NCBI RefSeq assembly: GCF_023856365.1
Contig: NC_064551.1
Location: 374,501 to 438,500, forward strand
Length of the DNA: 64,000 nt
Direction: 5' to 3'
Origin: Brienomyrus brachyistius
Taxonomy: Eukaryota; Chordata; Actinopteri; Osteoglossiformes; Mormyridae
Within the stretch, counting starts at the first letter, position 1, and the number at the start of each line of letters is the position of its first letter. The notes beneath the pieces were generated by a model, which saw nothing but the letters and a program-made list of their open reading frames with translations, made no database searches and was not told where the DNA came from. A program made the translations under genes and the position numbers. Shown here one piece after another: positions 47,520 through 57,245 of the stretch.

Positions 47520-48300
47520 AATATTCATAGAAATGAAATCATATACATTTTGCCGAAAGGTTTTAACAAAGAGGCAGTTCCAAAATAAACTAACAACAGT
47601 GTCCGGACATTCAGAACATAAGGTCAATAGATTAATTTAAGTCAAACCTCTCCTATGTTGTTCCTTAGTAATAGTTACTCCCAAGTATCCAATATTTAAG
47701 AGGAATGTTACAATAATAGGGTTCACAACATTCTCTGACAGCCATAAGTTTCACATTCAGATAAATTCAGAGACATTCCAGATGCTTTGGGAAATTCATG
47801 TATGACTTCAATAGGAATAAGAATCTACTTTTCCTCCTGTAGAAAAATAGTATCATCAGCTAGTTAGATTATAATTAATTCCCCGCCCATTAATGATAAA
47901 CCCTTTAGAGCACTAACTTTCAAATGGAAAGCCATGATTTGACTATTGAGTTAACTAACAGAAAGAGGTCTAGAGAGATTTGGCAACCCTGTCTAATTCC
48001 TCTGGATATATCAAATCTATGGGAAATACCTCCTTCAAGTTTTACAGAGCTGTTTCTATTATTATAATGAGTTTTGATAGTTGCAGAAAAGTAATTTCCA
48101 AAGCCAAATTTCGTAAGTGTATCAAAAATGAATAGGTGTTCTACAGAGTCAAATGCCTCATAAAAATCAACAAAAAGAATAAATCCATTATCATTAATCA
48201 ATTCTGGGTAATCTAAGAGGTCCAAGACCAGTCTTATATTATTTGTTATATGTCTATTCTTCGCTGGTTCATACTTCTCCGCAGAAGCGCAGCACTCGCA
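47520..48300 (-). mobile_element. L1/Tx1-type LINE reverse transcriptase fragment, decayed
   Basis: The minus strand shows ordered reverse transcriptase motifs: NRHITNNIRLVLDLLDYPEL, FILFVDFYEAFDSVEH (motif A aspartate), SRGIRQGCQIS (motif B), then after stops and frame changes LADDT (motif C) and KASGMSLNLSECE. Such wording is typical of the Tx1 group of L1 elements in fish. Endonuclease and C-terminal parts are missing and several stops interrupt it, so it is dead. Confidence 0.85.
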
Positions 48301-48538
48301 TCTCCACTCTGCGTGTGCGTACACGGACACAGTCATAGTTCTCCTGTCAAGCCACGTACTTTGCACATGCGCACAACGTGTTGAATTCATATTTTTAAAA
48401 TAATATAAATTATTCTGGTATTCCCTGTACACGTACCACAGCAGTAAGGTTTGTGTCCGTTTTTCAAATTCAAAGAGCCAGCTCACAGTGTTGCCAACTT
48501 TGGCTAGCGTGGGATACTCAATTCGGGACAAGTCTGCA

Positions 48539-48540
<2 letters not shown>

Positions 48541-48592
<52 letters not shown>
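48541..48592. repeat. (TC)n(CA)n microsatellite
   Basis: A CTCTCTCTCTC run passes into about 20 CA units. Confidence 0.95.
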
Positions 48593-48594
<2 letters not shown>

Positions 48595-48599
48595 TTTAC

Positions 48600-49640
48600 A
48601 TGTATGTAACAGTTTTATTATCTTGTAAATGGTTTGTGGGGTTTGCAAACTACCATAACGCTTGTCAAAAGCAACCATGTTGGTATTTAACGTGGACGCT
48701 AGCGAATCGATCATGCACAGTGCACAGAACATGCACAGTTCATGCACAGAACTGCGCGTAAACAAATTTGGAAGCGCACAGTGACGTCAAACGCATCATA
48801 AACGATAGCTCGGATACATCTGATAGTACGCGTGCGGAGAGGTATTAAACAGGCTTTAAAGTTGCTGCCGGAGTGCAGTTGCATACGATTAATCATTGTT
48901 TCGCTTCCTATCGTGGCCACAGTATTTTGCAATGTTTCCACAAATATATCCACGTATGTCTTCATGCGACTGTGCTCTCTCACTCACCTATGAACTCGAG
49001 AGTCCTCTCCCGCAGAAAGACCCCGAGGGGCTGAATTATATAAAAAGAACATTAAATTTTTTTCCCTGGTCTTTTAAGGTTAAAGGAAGACAAGAACCCT
49101 TTCTAGAAAAACCATCTGCAGTGCAAGTGCTAGGGAAGGAAGAGCGAGAAAACTGGCAGGAAAAATGATTCTATTGGTGCAACTACTAAACTAAACAGTC
49201 AATCGTGAATTAATTAATCTCACTGATAAAGTAATTATCAAGCAATCAAGAAGTCATCATTGTTAATAGCCTGAAATGTTTACTGGCCTTTAAGCCACAC
49301 CAGACTTTGTAACTGACTGACATTTAAAAGCAAATTGCTTCACTTTTTACCATGATTTTTAATTTCATATAAATCTCTCATGCCTCTTGACATCTAGGAT
49401 TTGCTGGTTGTCAGAATGGTGCATCTTATGTAGAAAAAAACCTTGGCAATGAGTGGGAAAGCTGAGTTTGCTTTGCTTTTCTTTGTTATTTTGATTAGGG
49501 GTCACTACTACAGTATCATAGGATACCACAGGGTTCTACCATAGGGCACAACAGGGTTCTACCATAGGGTACCATAGGGTTGCTGGAGTGACTTTTTCAA
49601 ATCGAGACAAATCTGTCCACGCATTTATATGTTTGTAACA
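48600..49640. other. intergenic, no gene recognised
   Basis: At 48715-48752 there is a short repeat of CATGCACAGT. At 49530-49585 GGTTCTACCATAGGG recurs. No coding feature was recognised; the 90-codon frame at 48896-49168 lacks any known domain. Confidence 0.45.
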
Positions 49641-49659
49641 GTTTTATTACCTTTTAAAT

Positions 49660-49920
49660 AGTCTGTAACCATCTCTCTTATTTAACCATCTCTCCTATTT
49701 GACTCTCCCTGCCGGCCCCTGGAAGATGGGCTCCCCCTTTGAGTCTGGTCCCTCCCAAGGTTTCTTCCTTCTTGGGAGTTTTTCCTTGCCACTGTCGCCT
49801 TTGGCTTGCTCACTGGGGGCTTTGGGTGGGGATGCTGTAAAGCACTTTGAGACGATGTAATGTCGTGAAACTGCGCTATACAAAAATAAATTTGTTGTTG
49901 CTGTTGTTGCTGTAGGGTGC
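49660..49920 (+). mobile_element. dispersed LINE/SINE 3'-tail-like repeat, copy 2
   Basis: Same sequence as the inverted copy at 9740-9945: GACTCTCCCTGCCGGCCCCT, GGTTTCTTCCTTCTTGGGAG, TTCCTTGCCACTGTCGCCTT and TGCGCTATACAAAAATAAAT, with a TTGTTGTTGCTG tail. The tail of simple repeats fits retroposition. Family name uncertain. Confidence 0.65.
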
Positions 49921-50177
49921 ACAAAATCCCCGAACGCTTTTGGCATATCGAATGATAAGTTTATAATGGAATAATATGGATTTGCCATAAGATTTCTTGC
50001 ATGAGCATGAGAGTCTGAAGGTGTATGTCACTCCAGATGCGTGAGAGCTGGCAGCCCTGTTTGTCACCATCATTCCCCAAGGTGGGCACCCCCATGTACC
50101 TCACCGAGCCCCAGAGTCTGTCACCCTGGAGGTCGATTCTGCTGGCTCACAGTCCGGACAGAGGATGTGCTTTCAGG

Positions 50178-51240
50178 CCACTGTAAAAAAAGTCAATTTT
50201 TTCAGAATTTTAAACTGTTTTATATCAATCAATTTGACTGTAATTCACGTTTTTTTTCCAGTTATGTTAAATGACAGAAAAATTTTACTAAAACTACATC
50301 GCATAAACATATATTTACGCACAGTTTGTAAAATAACAGAGAAATCCCTTCAGTGAAACTGGACAATTTCTTTTCTGTATTTTTACAGAAATTAGACTTA
50401 TGGTTACATGCTTTATCTGTAAAATTTAAATGTTTTTACTGTACCAACATGTGCTGTTTTTTCATGAAAGCGCAACAGCACTTTTTTGTGAATTTTCTTT
50501 CATTAACTTTAATTTTGCATTCAGTGTATATAAAATCTACATTGGTTAACCGTTCTAAAACCTGTTGCACATTTCATTCTTAAACATATATCCACCACAA
50601 TTGTACTGTGTTGTTGTATATATATTAAATGGTTTGTGTAGAGTTAAGGTTACAAAAATTACAAAAAAAAAATAATAAAAAAATAGATAACATAGGGAAG
50701 TGCCTATGCCTGCGATGGGCTGGCCCCCCATCCTGAGTTGTTCCCTGCCTCATGCCCATAGCTTCCAAAATAGGCTCCAGACCCCCCGCGACCCAGTCGG
50801 ATAAGTGGTTTGGAAAATGTCTGTATATCCATCCATTTTCCAAACCGCTTATCCTACTGGGTTGCGGGGGGGGTCCGGAGCCTATCCCGGAAGCAATGGG
50901 CACGAGGCGGGAACAACCCAGGATGGGGGGGCAGCCCATCACAGGGCACACTATTCTTACACAGTATTCTTCCAGTGATAATCTGTTTTTTTACCAGCTT
51001 AAATCTGAATATTAACAATTTTTTTGTGGTACAAAGAAGACAATTTTTTCAAAAAATACAAAGTTTTAATGTTATTTTACAGGCATTATTTGTATTCACA
51101 GTACTGGAAAGAAATGTTATTTAACATTTTTTTACGGTTATTAAATTTACAGCGATTCAATGTTTTATTACATTTTTTTCTGGCATCGCTGCTGCCAGAA
51201 TTTCTCTGTTTTTTTTTTACGATTTTTTTTTTACAGTGCA
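50178..51240. mobile_element. TIR element (CACTGTAAAAAAA type) with nested SINE pieces
   Basis: The left end reads CACTGTAAAAAAAGTC and the right end, inverted, CACTGTAAAAAAAAAATCG, so the ends are inverted repeats. The interior is AT-rich with many TTTTTACAG/CTGTAAAA phrases and no transposase. Two SINE tail pieces lie within (50705-50820 and 50826-50955), explaining part of its length. The superfamily is not established; I see no clear target duplication. Confidence 0.6.
50705..50955. mobile_element. two SINE tail fragments in opposite orientation (inverted pair)
   Basis: 50705-50820 reads TGCGATGGGCTGGCCCCCCA ... GGATAAGTGGTTTGGAAAAT. After only a few bases, 50826-50955 reads the reverse, CCATCCATTTTCCAAACCGC ... 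GATGGGGGGGCAGCCCATC. The arms are about 110 bp and could fold as a long hairpin. Confidence 0.85.
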
Positions 51241-51986
51241 CCAGACGGAACAACCATATAACTGTGATTCAGTGCTTAATGGGATTTCTTCACTTTGGTT
51301 AATGTTACTGCAATATGTCACATTTCATATTTTTCTCTACAAATCATTTTCCTTTTTGTCGTATAACAAATGCATCTATGAATATCTATTGATCTGCCAT
51401 CCTTGTATAACCACTGTGAATTTTTTTATGTAAAACATTAAACATTGGGTTCTCTTACCCTGTAGTATTAGCTGGTCTGGAGTAGGTTTGCACCAAACAG
51501 ATTACTTTTGCTACTTACTTTTACAGTTGTTAGTGAGTGATTAATACGCTGAAATATAAAAAAGTTGACCTTGGTTATATAAGAGTGAAGGCCTACCCAA
51601 CGTGTGTGATAAGCCTCCAGGATCTGTGCTGAAACACTGATTCATTTTAACAATTTACTTTCATGCTCTGCATTAAATATCACTGATCATGTATCTGTGT
51701 TTGTGGAGAAGTCATAGAGCTGCAGATCTTTCTCATTTGGCCACTCAAACATGAACACCCCACTGTCTGTCCATTGCAGTGCATCGCACGGCACGCTTGT
51801 CACCTTCAGCTATTGATTCTACAGTCACATATCTGACACCCAAAAATAATGACTGGCAAGCAGCTCCTGTTATCTAAAGCACGCAGGCTGGTACTGACTC
51901 ATACCTCCTGCAGTCTCTCTGCTTGCTCCTCCTCCCACTCCACTGCTGTGTTTACCTTTTCATGGTCTTTGCACTCGCCCACTCTG

Positions 51987-52022
<36 letters not shown>

Positions 52023-52310
52023 ACTTGTCAGTCTGTCTCACCGCTCCATTTTGAAGGTCATAGTAACACTATTTGAGTGTAAGTTAAGCCATTCCATCAC
52101 ACTGGAAAATAGCTTGTGTCTGCATAGAGCTGCAAATGAATCCGTGCATCATGTACAAACCTCAGTGTGAATCACATGAAGACATAAGATTGTTTCTGAA
52201 TAATGTCCAGTATTTCAATAGAATGTGTGGTTTCAGAAAGACAAAAATACCTGAATAATATAGTAATTTCTTCCATAAAATGTCAGCATCCAGCTCACAC
52301 CTTCTGACCC
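51241..52310. other. intergenic with a (TC)n tract at about 51985-52022
   Basis: A CTCTCTCTCT run of about 38 bases is the only repeat found. No gene was recognised. Confidence 0.6.
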
Positions 52311-52317
52311 CAACTAT

Positions 52318-52505
52318 AGCACAGGTGTCAGACTCCAGTCCTGGGCGGCCGGAACCCTGCACAGTTTGGGTTTCCCCTCATTTAACACACCTGATTAAGC
52401 TCCTTGTGCTAATTACCACACAGCTCTTAAGCTGATTCATTTATGGTGGAACAGGGAAAGAGATAAGCTACACAGGGCTCCAGCCCCCCAGGACTGCAGT
52501 CCATT
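52318..52505. mobile_element. MITE-like inverted-repeat element
   Basis: The left arm ACTCCAGTCCTGGGCGGCCG and the right arm, inverted, GACTGCAGTCCTGGGGGGCT are alike, with an AT-rich centre containing CACACCTGATTAAGCT and GCTGATTCA. Such hAT-related MITEs are common in fish genomes. Boundaries are approximate. Confidence 0.5.
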
Positions 52506-52850
52506 AGAAGGCACAGGGCAGGGGACACCCTGGACGGGATGCCAGTCCATCACAGGGCAGGGGACACCCTGGACGGGATGCCAGTCCATCACAGGGCACA
52601 GGGCAGGGGACACCCTGGACGGGATGCCAGTCCATCACAGGGCAGGGGACACCCTGGACGGGATGCCAGTCCATCACAGGGCAGGGGACACCCTGGACGG
52701 GAAGCCAGTCCATCACAGGGCAGGGGACACCCTGGACGGGATGCCAGTCCATCACAGGGCAGGGGACACCCTGGACGGGATGCCAGTCCATCATAAGGGC
52801 AGGGGACACCCTGGACGGGATGCCGGTCCATCACAGGGCAGGGTCTCAGC
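52505..52850. repeat. 39-bp minisatellite amplified from a dispersed repeat, about 8 copies
   Basis: The unit is GGGGACACCCTGGACGGGAT then GCCAGTCCATCACAGGGCA. One unit carries an extra CACAGG and one AAGCC. The single-copy parent form is seen at 15290-15345 (CACCCTGGACAGGATACCA). It begins where the MITE ends. Confidence 0.95.
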
Positions 52851-52859
52851 TCACTGGAC

Positions 52860-55380
52860 AGCATTCATGGCCAGAGTCCTGAGCATGACAGGTACAACAG
52901 GCTCAATCCTCAGCAGCTCACCTAAAGCCCCGCAGGTCATGTCACAAATTTTCAAATAAAAAAGAAAACTGTCTATTTTAGTCGTAAAGCTGTGCAAAAT
53001 CTTAAAACTTTCCATCTAATAATGAAAAATGTTTTTAAAATGAGTAATTTTTGCTATTCTGAGCTCACATATATTTAAGCTCACCAACGGCCCGAATCAT
53101 AAATTTATGTGACCATGAACAGGTCGTGCTCCATGTATGATTGTGCAAACATCATTAAAAAATAAAATATATACATCAGACCTTTAGTATTTCTTTCCCA
53201 GATTTTACAAACCTTAAACTTTAAACATAAAAAGGCAGGAGCCACACTGTGCATTGGAACTGCCACTAGAATCAAAAGCTGTTAGCGATCCTATATCTTC
53301 TCAAAAGGGATTAATACTGTTTGCTTCACACCTCTTTTGTAAGAATCCATATTATACATATCAACAATCAAGGGTGTGCTGTTCAGCTTCATTATGAAAT
53401 AATTTAATGAAAACGGGCAATTAACATATAGAACACAAGGGGGCGCAGTCCAAAATAATGGCCAGCCTGAAGAGAACGGTGTCTCTGCAATGTAATAATT
53501 ATTGAATTACTCCCTGATTAGCCCTTGTGTCACATGACAACAAGCCCCAACTTACATTCCTGCTCCATGGGAACAGAAGTGTTACGTCCATTTTACGTGA
53601 TAATATTTCTAGCAACCCAGTAAGGTAGCTTGTCTTCCCCATATAAACCAGTCTGAGGATTGTTTGTGAAAGTCTGGATTATTCTGCTGGATATGTGTGC
53701 TGCACTGAAGTACCTTTCCATTTAAAAGACTTGCTAATAAAAGAATAGACAACTCCAAACTAATAGAAGAGCATCTCCTGTGTGCACGCCCTCGTGGGGC
53801 CCTCGTGGGGCCCTCATGGGGCCCTCGCGGTTTGTGAATGGTGCTCTTTAGCTCTGGATAGGTGTCTAATCCTGGTTGATTTGTCTTACGATAGTTACAG
53901 AAAGTGCGGCAGACTTGTTTTTTTTCCCATGACCTCTATTTTACCTTCATGGATCTTTAATTTAATGGATTTTGAAGAGTCCCTGAAGGAACCCGTCACC
54001 CCCATTGGGGCTGGGACTTTAGATCTAATTGCAGGTTTATTCCTGGGACACAAGGGTGTCTCCTGAGGATGATTTTTTAGCCTGTGGGACTTCACTGTGA
54101 GTCCCTGAGGACGTATCAGTTTATTAAGTATTGCATTCATTTGATCGAGGGTGACCAGATGATCCCTGTCAGGGGGGGGCAGGACTGGATTTCACTTTAG
54201 CACTGAGTTCTCGCTGTGTGCTGATTGGTCAGTCTCCTATAATCATGCATGTGTCACTAATGTTAATGTGAAACAGCTGGATGAGTCATTCAGTCGAGGA
54301 AACAAACCAAAGCGCAAGAAGAACGGAATTCTTTAGCCAAGTCCGGAAGCTTCTCAGTTTTAAGGTAGTTTGTAAGACCTGAAGTAGCTCTAAGTGTCCT
54401 CCTTAACATGGATTATCACCCTAGTTTAAACTCTGTGTTTCTGCTGAAAGAAGAGCAGCCCAGAACTTGCTTTGTGACAGATTTTGGGTTCAAAGCCCTA
54501 TCGTTCTTCTAACGTGCTTGATAATGATTTGTTTTTGGTATATATCTTTAGCAGGCAAAAGAACCAACCAAGCCAAGCCAAGCCAAGCCAAGCCAAGCCC
54601 TACATCCTACAATAGCAGCTTCTAAGCAATGGATCTCCTTTGGAGGATTGCGGCACTGATTGTAAGCTAACATGTGCTGCACTCAGATTAAGACCAAAGC
54701 CGAGTCTCTTTCAGATTACTTGAAAGCTTTGAATGCTTCTGGACATAACTCCAGGTTTCTGTTGAAGCTGCAGACGGTTTGCTATGTTTGGAGCTTTTTA
54801 AGGCAGAGATCTGTGGCAGGCTTTATCGCCAACATCCAGGCATGCTGCATCATCCACGGCACACATTCTAGTTCTTTGACTGTTTCTGCACAAACATTTA
54901 CGACTCCGTTTGAGTCTGGCCATGTCTTAGAGAGGTGAGAGAGCAGCCCAGATCCTGGATGAAGGAAAAATGCTTTATGTTCCCTAGGCCCGATTAATTA
55001 GAATTGAATTGGAGACTTTTTATGAATGAACACTAACAGTATAATTCTAATTTGTTCTGGTTCATGAATTTTCTAGGGACTCTTTCACACTTGATGTAAA
55101 AAACACAAACAAATTTCAAAATGCAAATTTTTATGCTTCATTCACAGCTGAGAAGTCAGAAGCGACTTTGTGCTTCTTCCTCATAAACTGTATTCAGAAT
55201 GTGGGGAAACGTCAGTGGTCAGTGGTCAGTGGTGCCTCTTAGGGATCATTCTGAAGAAGGTCAATCTGAGCTGCAAAGACATGCAGTTGTACTGCAGCCC
55301 TGTGATACCATGGACTGCAAAGCGGGGTGGGGGTGAGGGGGCTGTGCCCGGGTGACTTCTGAAACAGTGTTAAAACTGGT
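52860..55380. other. intergenic, no gene recognised; minor short repeats
   Basis: Contains a GGGGCCCTCGT-type repeat (about four units, 53792-53828) and an AAGCC pentamer run at 54565-54598. The part 53440-53620 is compositionally even and holds AAGGGGGCGC (CTCF-like) and TAATAATTATTGAATTACTC, possible regulatory DNA. Open frames (for example 54672-54938) have no recognisable domain. Confidence 0.4.
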
Positions 55381-55383
55381 AGT

Positions 55384-55757
55384 GGGCGGCATGGTGGTGC
55401 GGTGGTTAGCACTGTTGCCTCACACCTCTGGGACCCGGGTTCAAATCTCCGCCTGGGTCACATGTGTGTGGAGTTTGCATGTTCTCCCCATGTCGTCGTG
55501 GGGTTTCCTCCGGGTACTCCGGTTTCCCCCCACAGTCCAAAAACATGCTGAGGCTAATTGGACTTGCTAAATTGCCCGTAGGAATGCATGTAAGAGTGAA
55601 TGGTGTGTGAGTGTGAGTGGTGTGTGAGTGTGCCCTGCGATGGGCTGGCCCCCCATCCTGGGTTGTTCCCAGCCTCGTGCCCATTACTTCCGGGATAGGC
55701 TCCGGACCCCCCGCGACCCAATAGGATAAGCAGTTTGGAAAATGGATGGATGGAAAA
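55384..55757 (+). mobile_element. tRNA-derived SINE, full-length copy
   Basis: Head GGGCGGCATGGTGGTGCGGT with GGTTAGCACTG; B-box-like GGGTTCAAATCTCC; body GTTTGCATGTTCTCCCC; tail GGATAAGCAGTTTGGAAAAT then GGATGGATGG. It matches the copy at 33481-33835 with scattered differences plus a short duplication of the GTGTGTGAGTG segment at about 55604-55630. Confidence 0.9.
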
Positions 55758-56038
55758 CTTTAATAAAGTTTGCAGTGTACCTTAAAAATTGTGAATTTTA
55801 GGCAAAGCCAACAATATTGAGTGATAAATTGGATTGTCTGAGCAGTGTTAATGTCATCGGCAGCATTAGCCAAATGTCAACATGCATCGCTAGGCAGAAA
55901 CGTGTGAGCAGGTTTAGGCAGAAGGTTACATCGGAATGGCAGGCGCTGTGATGTTGCCCCCCCCCCCCCGAGGTAGATTTCAGCACCCCCTCATGAGTAT
56001 TATAGATATATAATATATCTGGTTTTCTATATGAATTA
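55758..56038. other. intergenic with a poly-C run
   Basis: A run of about ten C at 55957-55967 is the only notable item. Confidence 0.6.
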
Positions 56039-56039
56039 G

Positions 56040-56576
56040 TCATATAGAGCAGCCTTCCTGCATTCCCAGGAAAAGTAACATCCCAGGGACCATGCAGTAG
56101 GAGCAGCCTTCCTGCATTCCCAGGAAAAGTAACATCCCAGGGACCATGCAGTGGGAGCAGCCTTCCTGCAGTCCCGGATAAGGTAACATCCCAGGGACCA
56201 TGCAGTGGGAGCAGCCTTCCTGCATTCCCAGGAAAAGTAACATCCCAGGGACCATGCAGTAGGAGCAGCCTTCCTGCATTCCCAGGAAAAGTAACATCCC
56301 AGGGACCATGCAGTGGGAGCAGCCTTCCTGCAGTCCCGGATAAGGTAACATCCCAGGGACCATGCAGTGGGAGCAGCCTTCCTGCAGTCCCGGATAAGGT
56401 AACATCCCAGGGACCATGCAGTAGGAGCAGCCTTCCTGCAGTCCCGGATAAGGTAACATCCCAGGGACCATGCAGTAGGAGCAGCCTTCCTGCATTCCCA
56501 GGAAAAGTAACATCCCAGGGACCATGCAGTAGGAGCAGCCTTCCTGCAGTCCCGGATAAGGTAACATCCCAGCGGT
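56040..56576. repeat. 54-bp minisatellite, 10 copies of two unit types
   Basis: Units start GAGCAGCCTTCCTGCA and continue as type A (TTCCCAGGAAAAG) or type B (GTCCCGGATAAGG), then TAACATCCCAGGGACCATGC. The order from left is A A B A A B B B A B. A minus frame of 260 codons crosses the array because 54 is a multiple of three; it is not credited as a gene. Confidence 0.97.
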
Positions 56577-57029
56577 GCACACCGTCACTGTACTAAGCAG
56601 ATATTTTTGCTTCTCTGGCCTTCCTGTTAGCTCTAATGAGTCTGGTCGTTCCCCACACACAAAGCTGCCCCTGACTCGATGTTTTGGTCATACTTTTCTT
56701 GAGGGGACATGAATAATGCATAATGAACTTAATGCATTAAATAACCAAATGTTAGTTTCGTACTGATCCCATTCTTGTTCATCATCAATCAATCGTGAGA
56801 GTTCATATATTCCGTTCAGGCACTATATTCATTAACATTTATCTAATTAGTTAATATTGGTAAGATTTCACTTGAGGGGGCAAAAATTACTTAGCTAATT
56901 AATTAACTAAATAGTTAATTAATGCATTAAGTAAGCAGGTACTGCTACATTATTCATGTCCTCCCAAGTGTTGCTGATGTTTTTCTGGATGTTGTTTTGT
57001 TGCTGTTACACCAGTCTCTGTAAAGCCAA

Positions 57030-57245
57030 GAACCTCAGTGTAGAGCAGAGCTTCCCAGCCCAGTCCTCGGGGAACTCCGGACAGTCCACGTTTTTGCTCC
57101 CTCCCAGCTCCCAGCCAATCAGGAACACCGAATACCTGGTACAGGTGCACTGGGAGCTGAGAGGAAGCAAAGACCTGTACTGTCCACGGTTCCCTGAGGG
57201 CGTAGAGTTCCCAGTTGGGAGGCTGCATAAGATGTCAGAAGCAGG
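57030..57245. mobile_element. imperfect palindromic MITE-like element
   Basis: The left arm CCTCGGGGAACTCCGGACAG ... CTCCCAGCTCCCAGCCAATC reappears inverted as CCTCAGGGAACCGTGGACAG ... CTCAGCTCCCAGTGCACC. The arms are about 65 bp with a short centre (AATACCTGGTACAGG). Both strands therefore give similar open frames of about 90 codons. No transposase. Confidence 0.7.

Noticed and set aside
54672..54938. 88-codon plus frame as a small gene
   Set aside because: No domain, signal peptide, splice context or neighbouring exon. Frames of this size are expected by chance in 64 kb.
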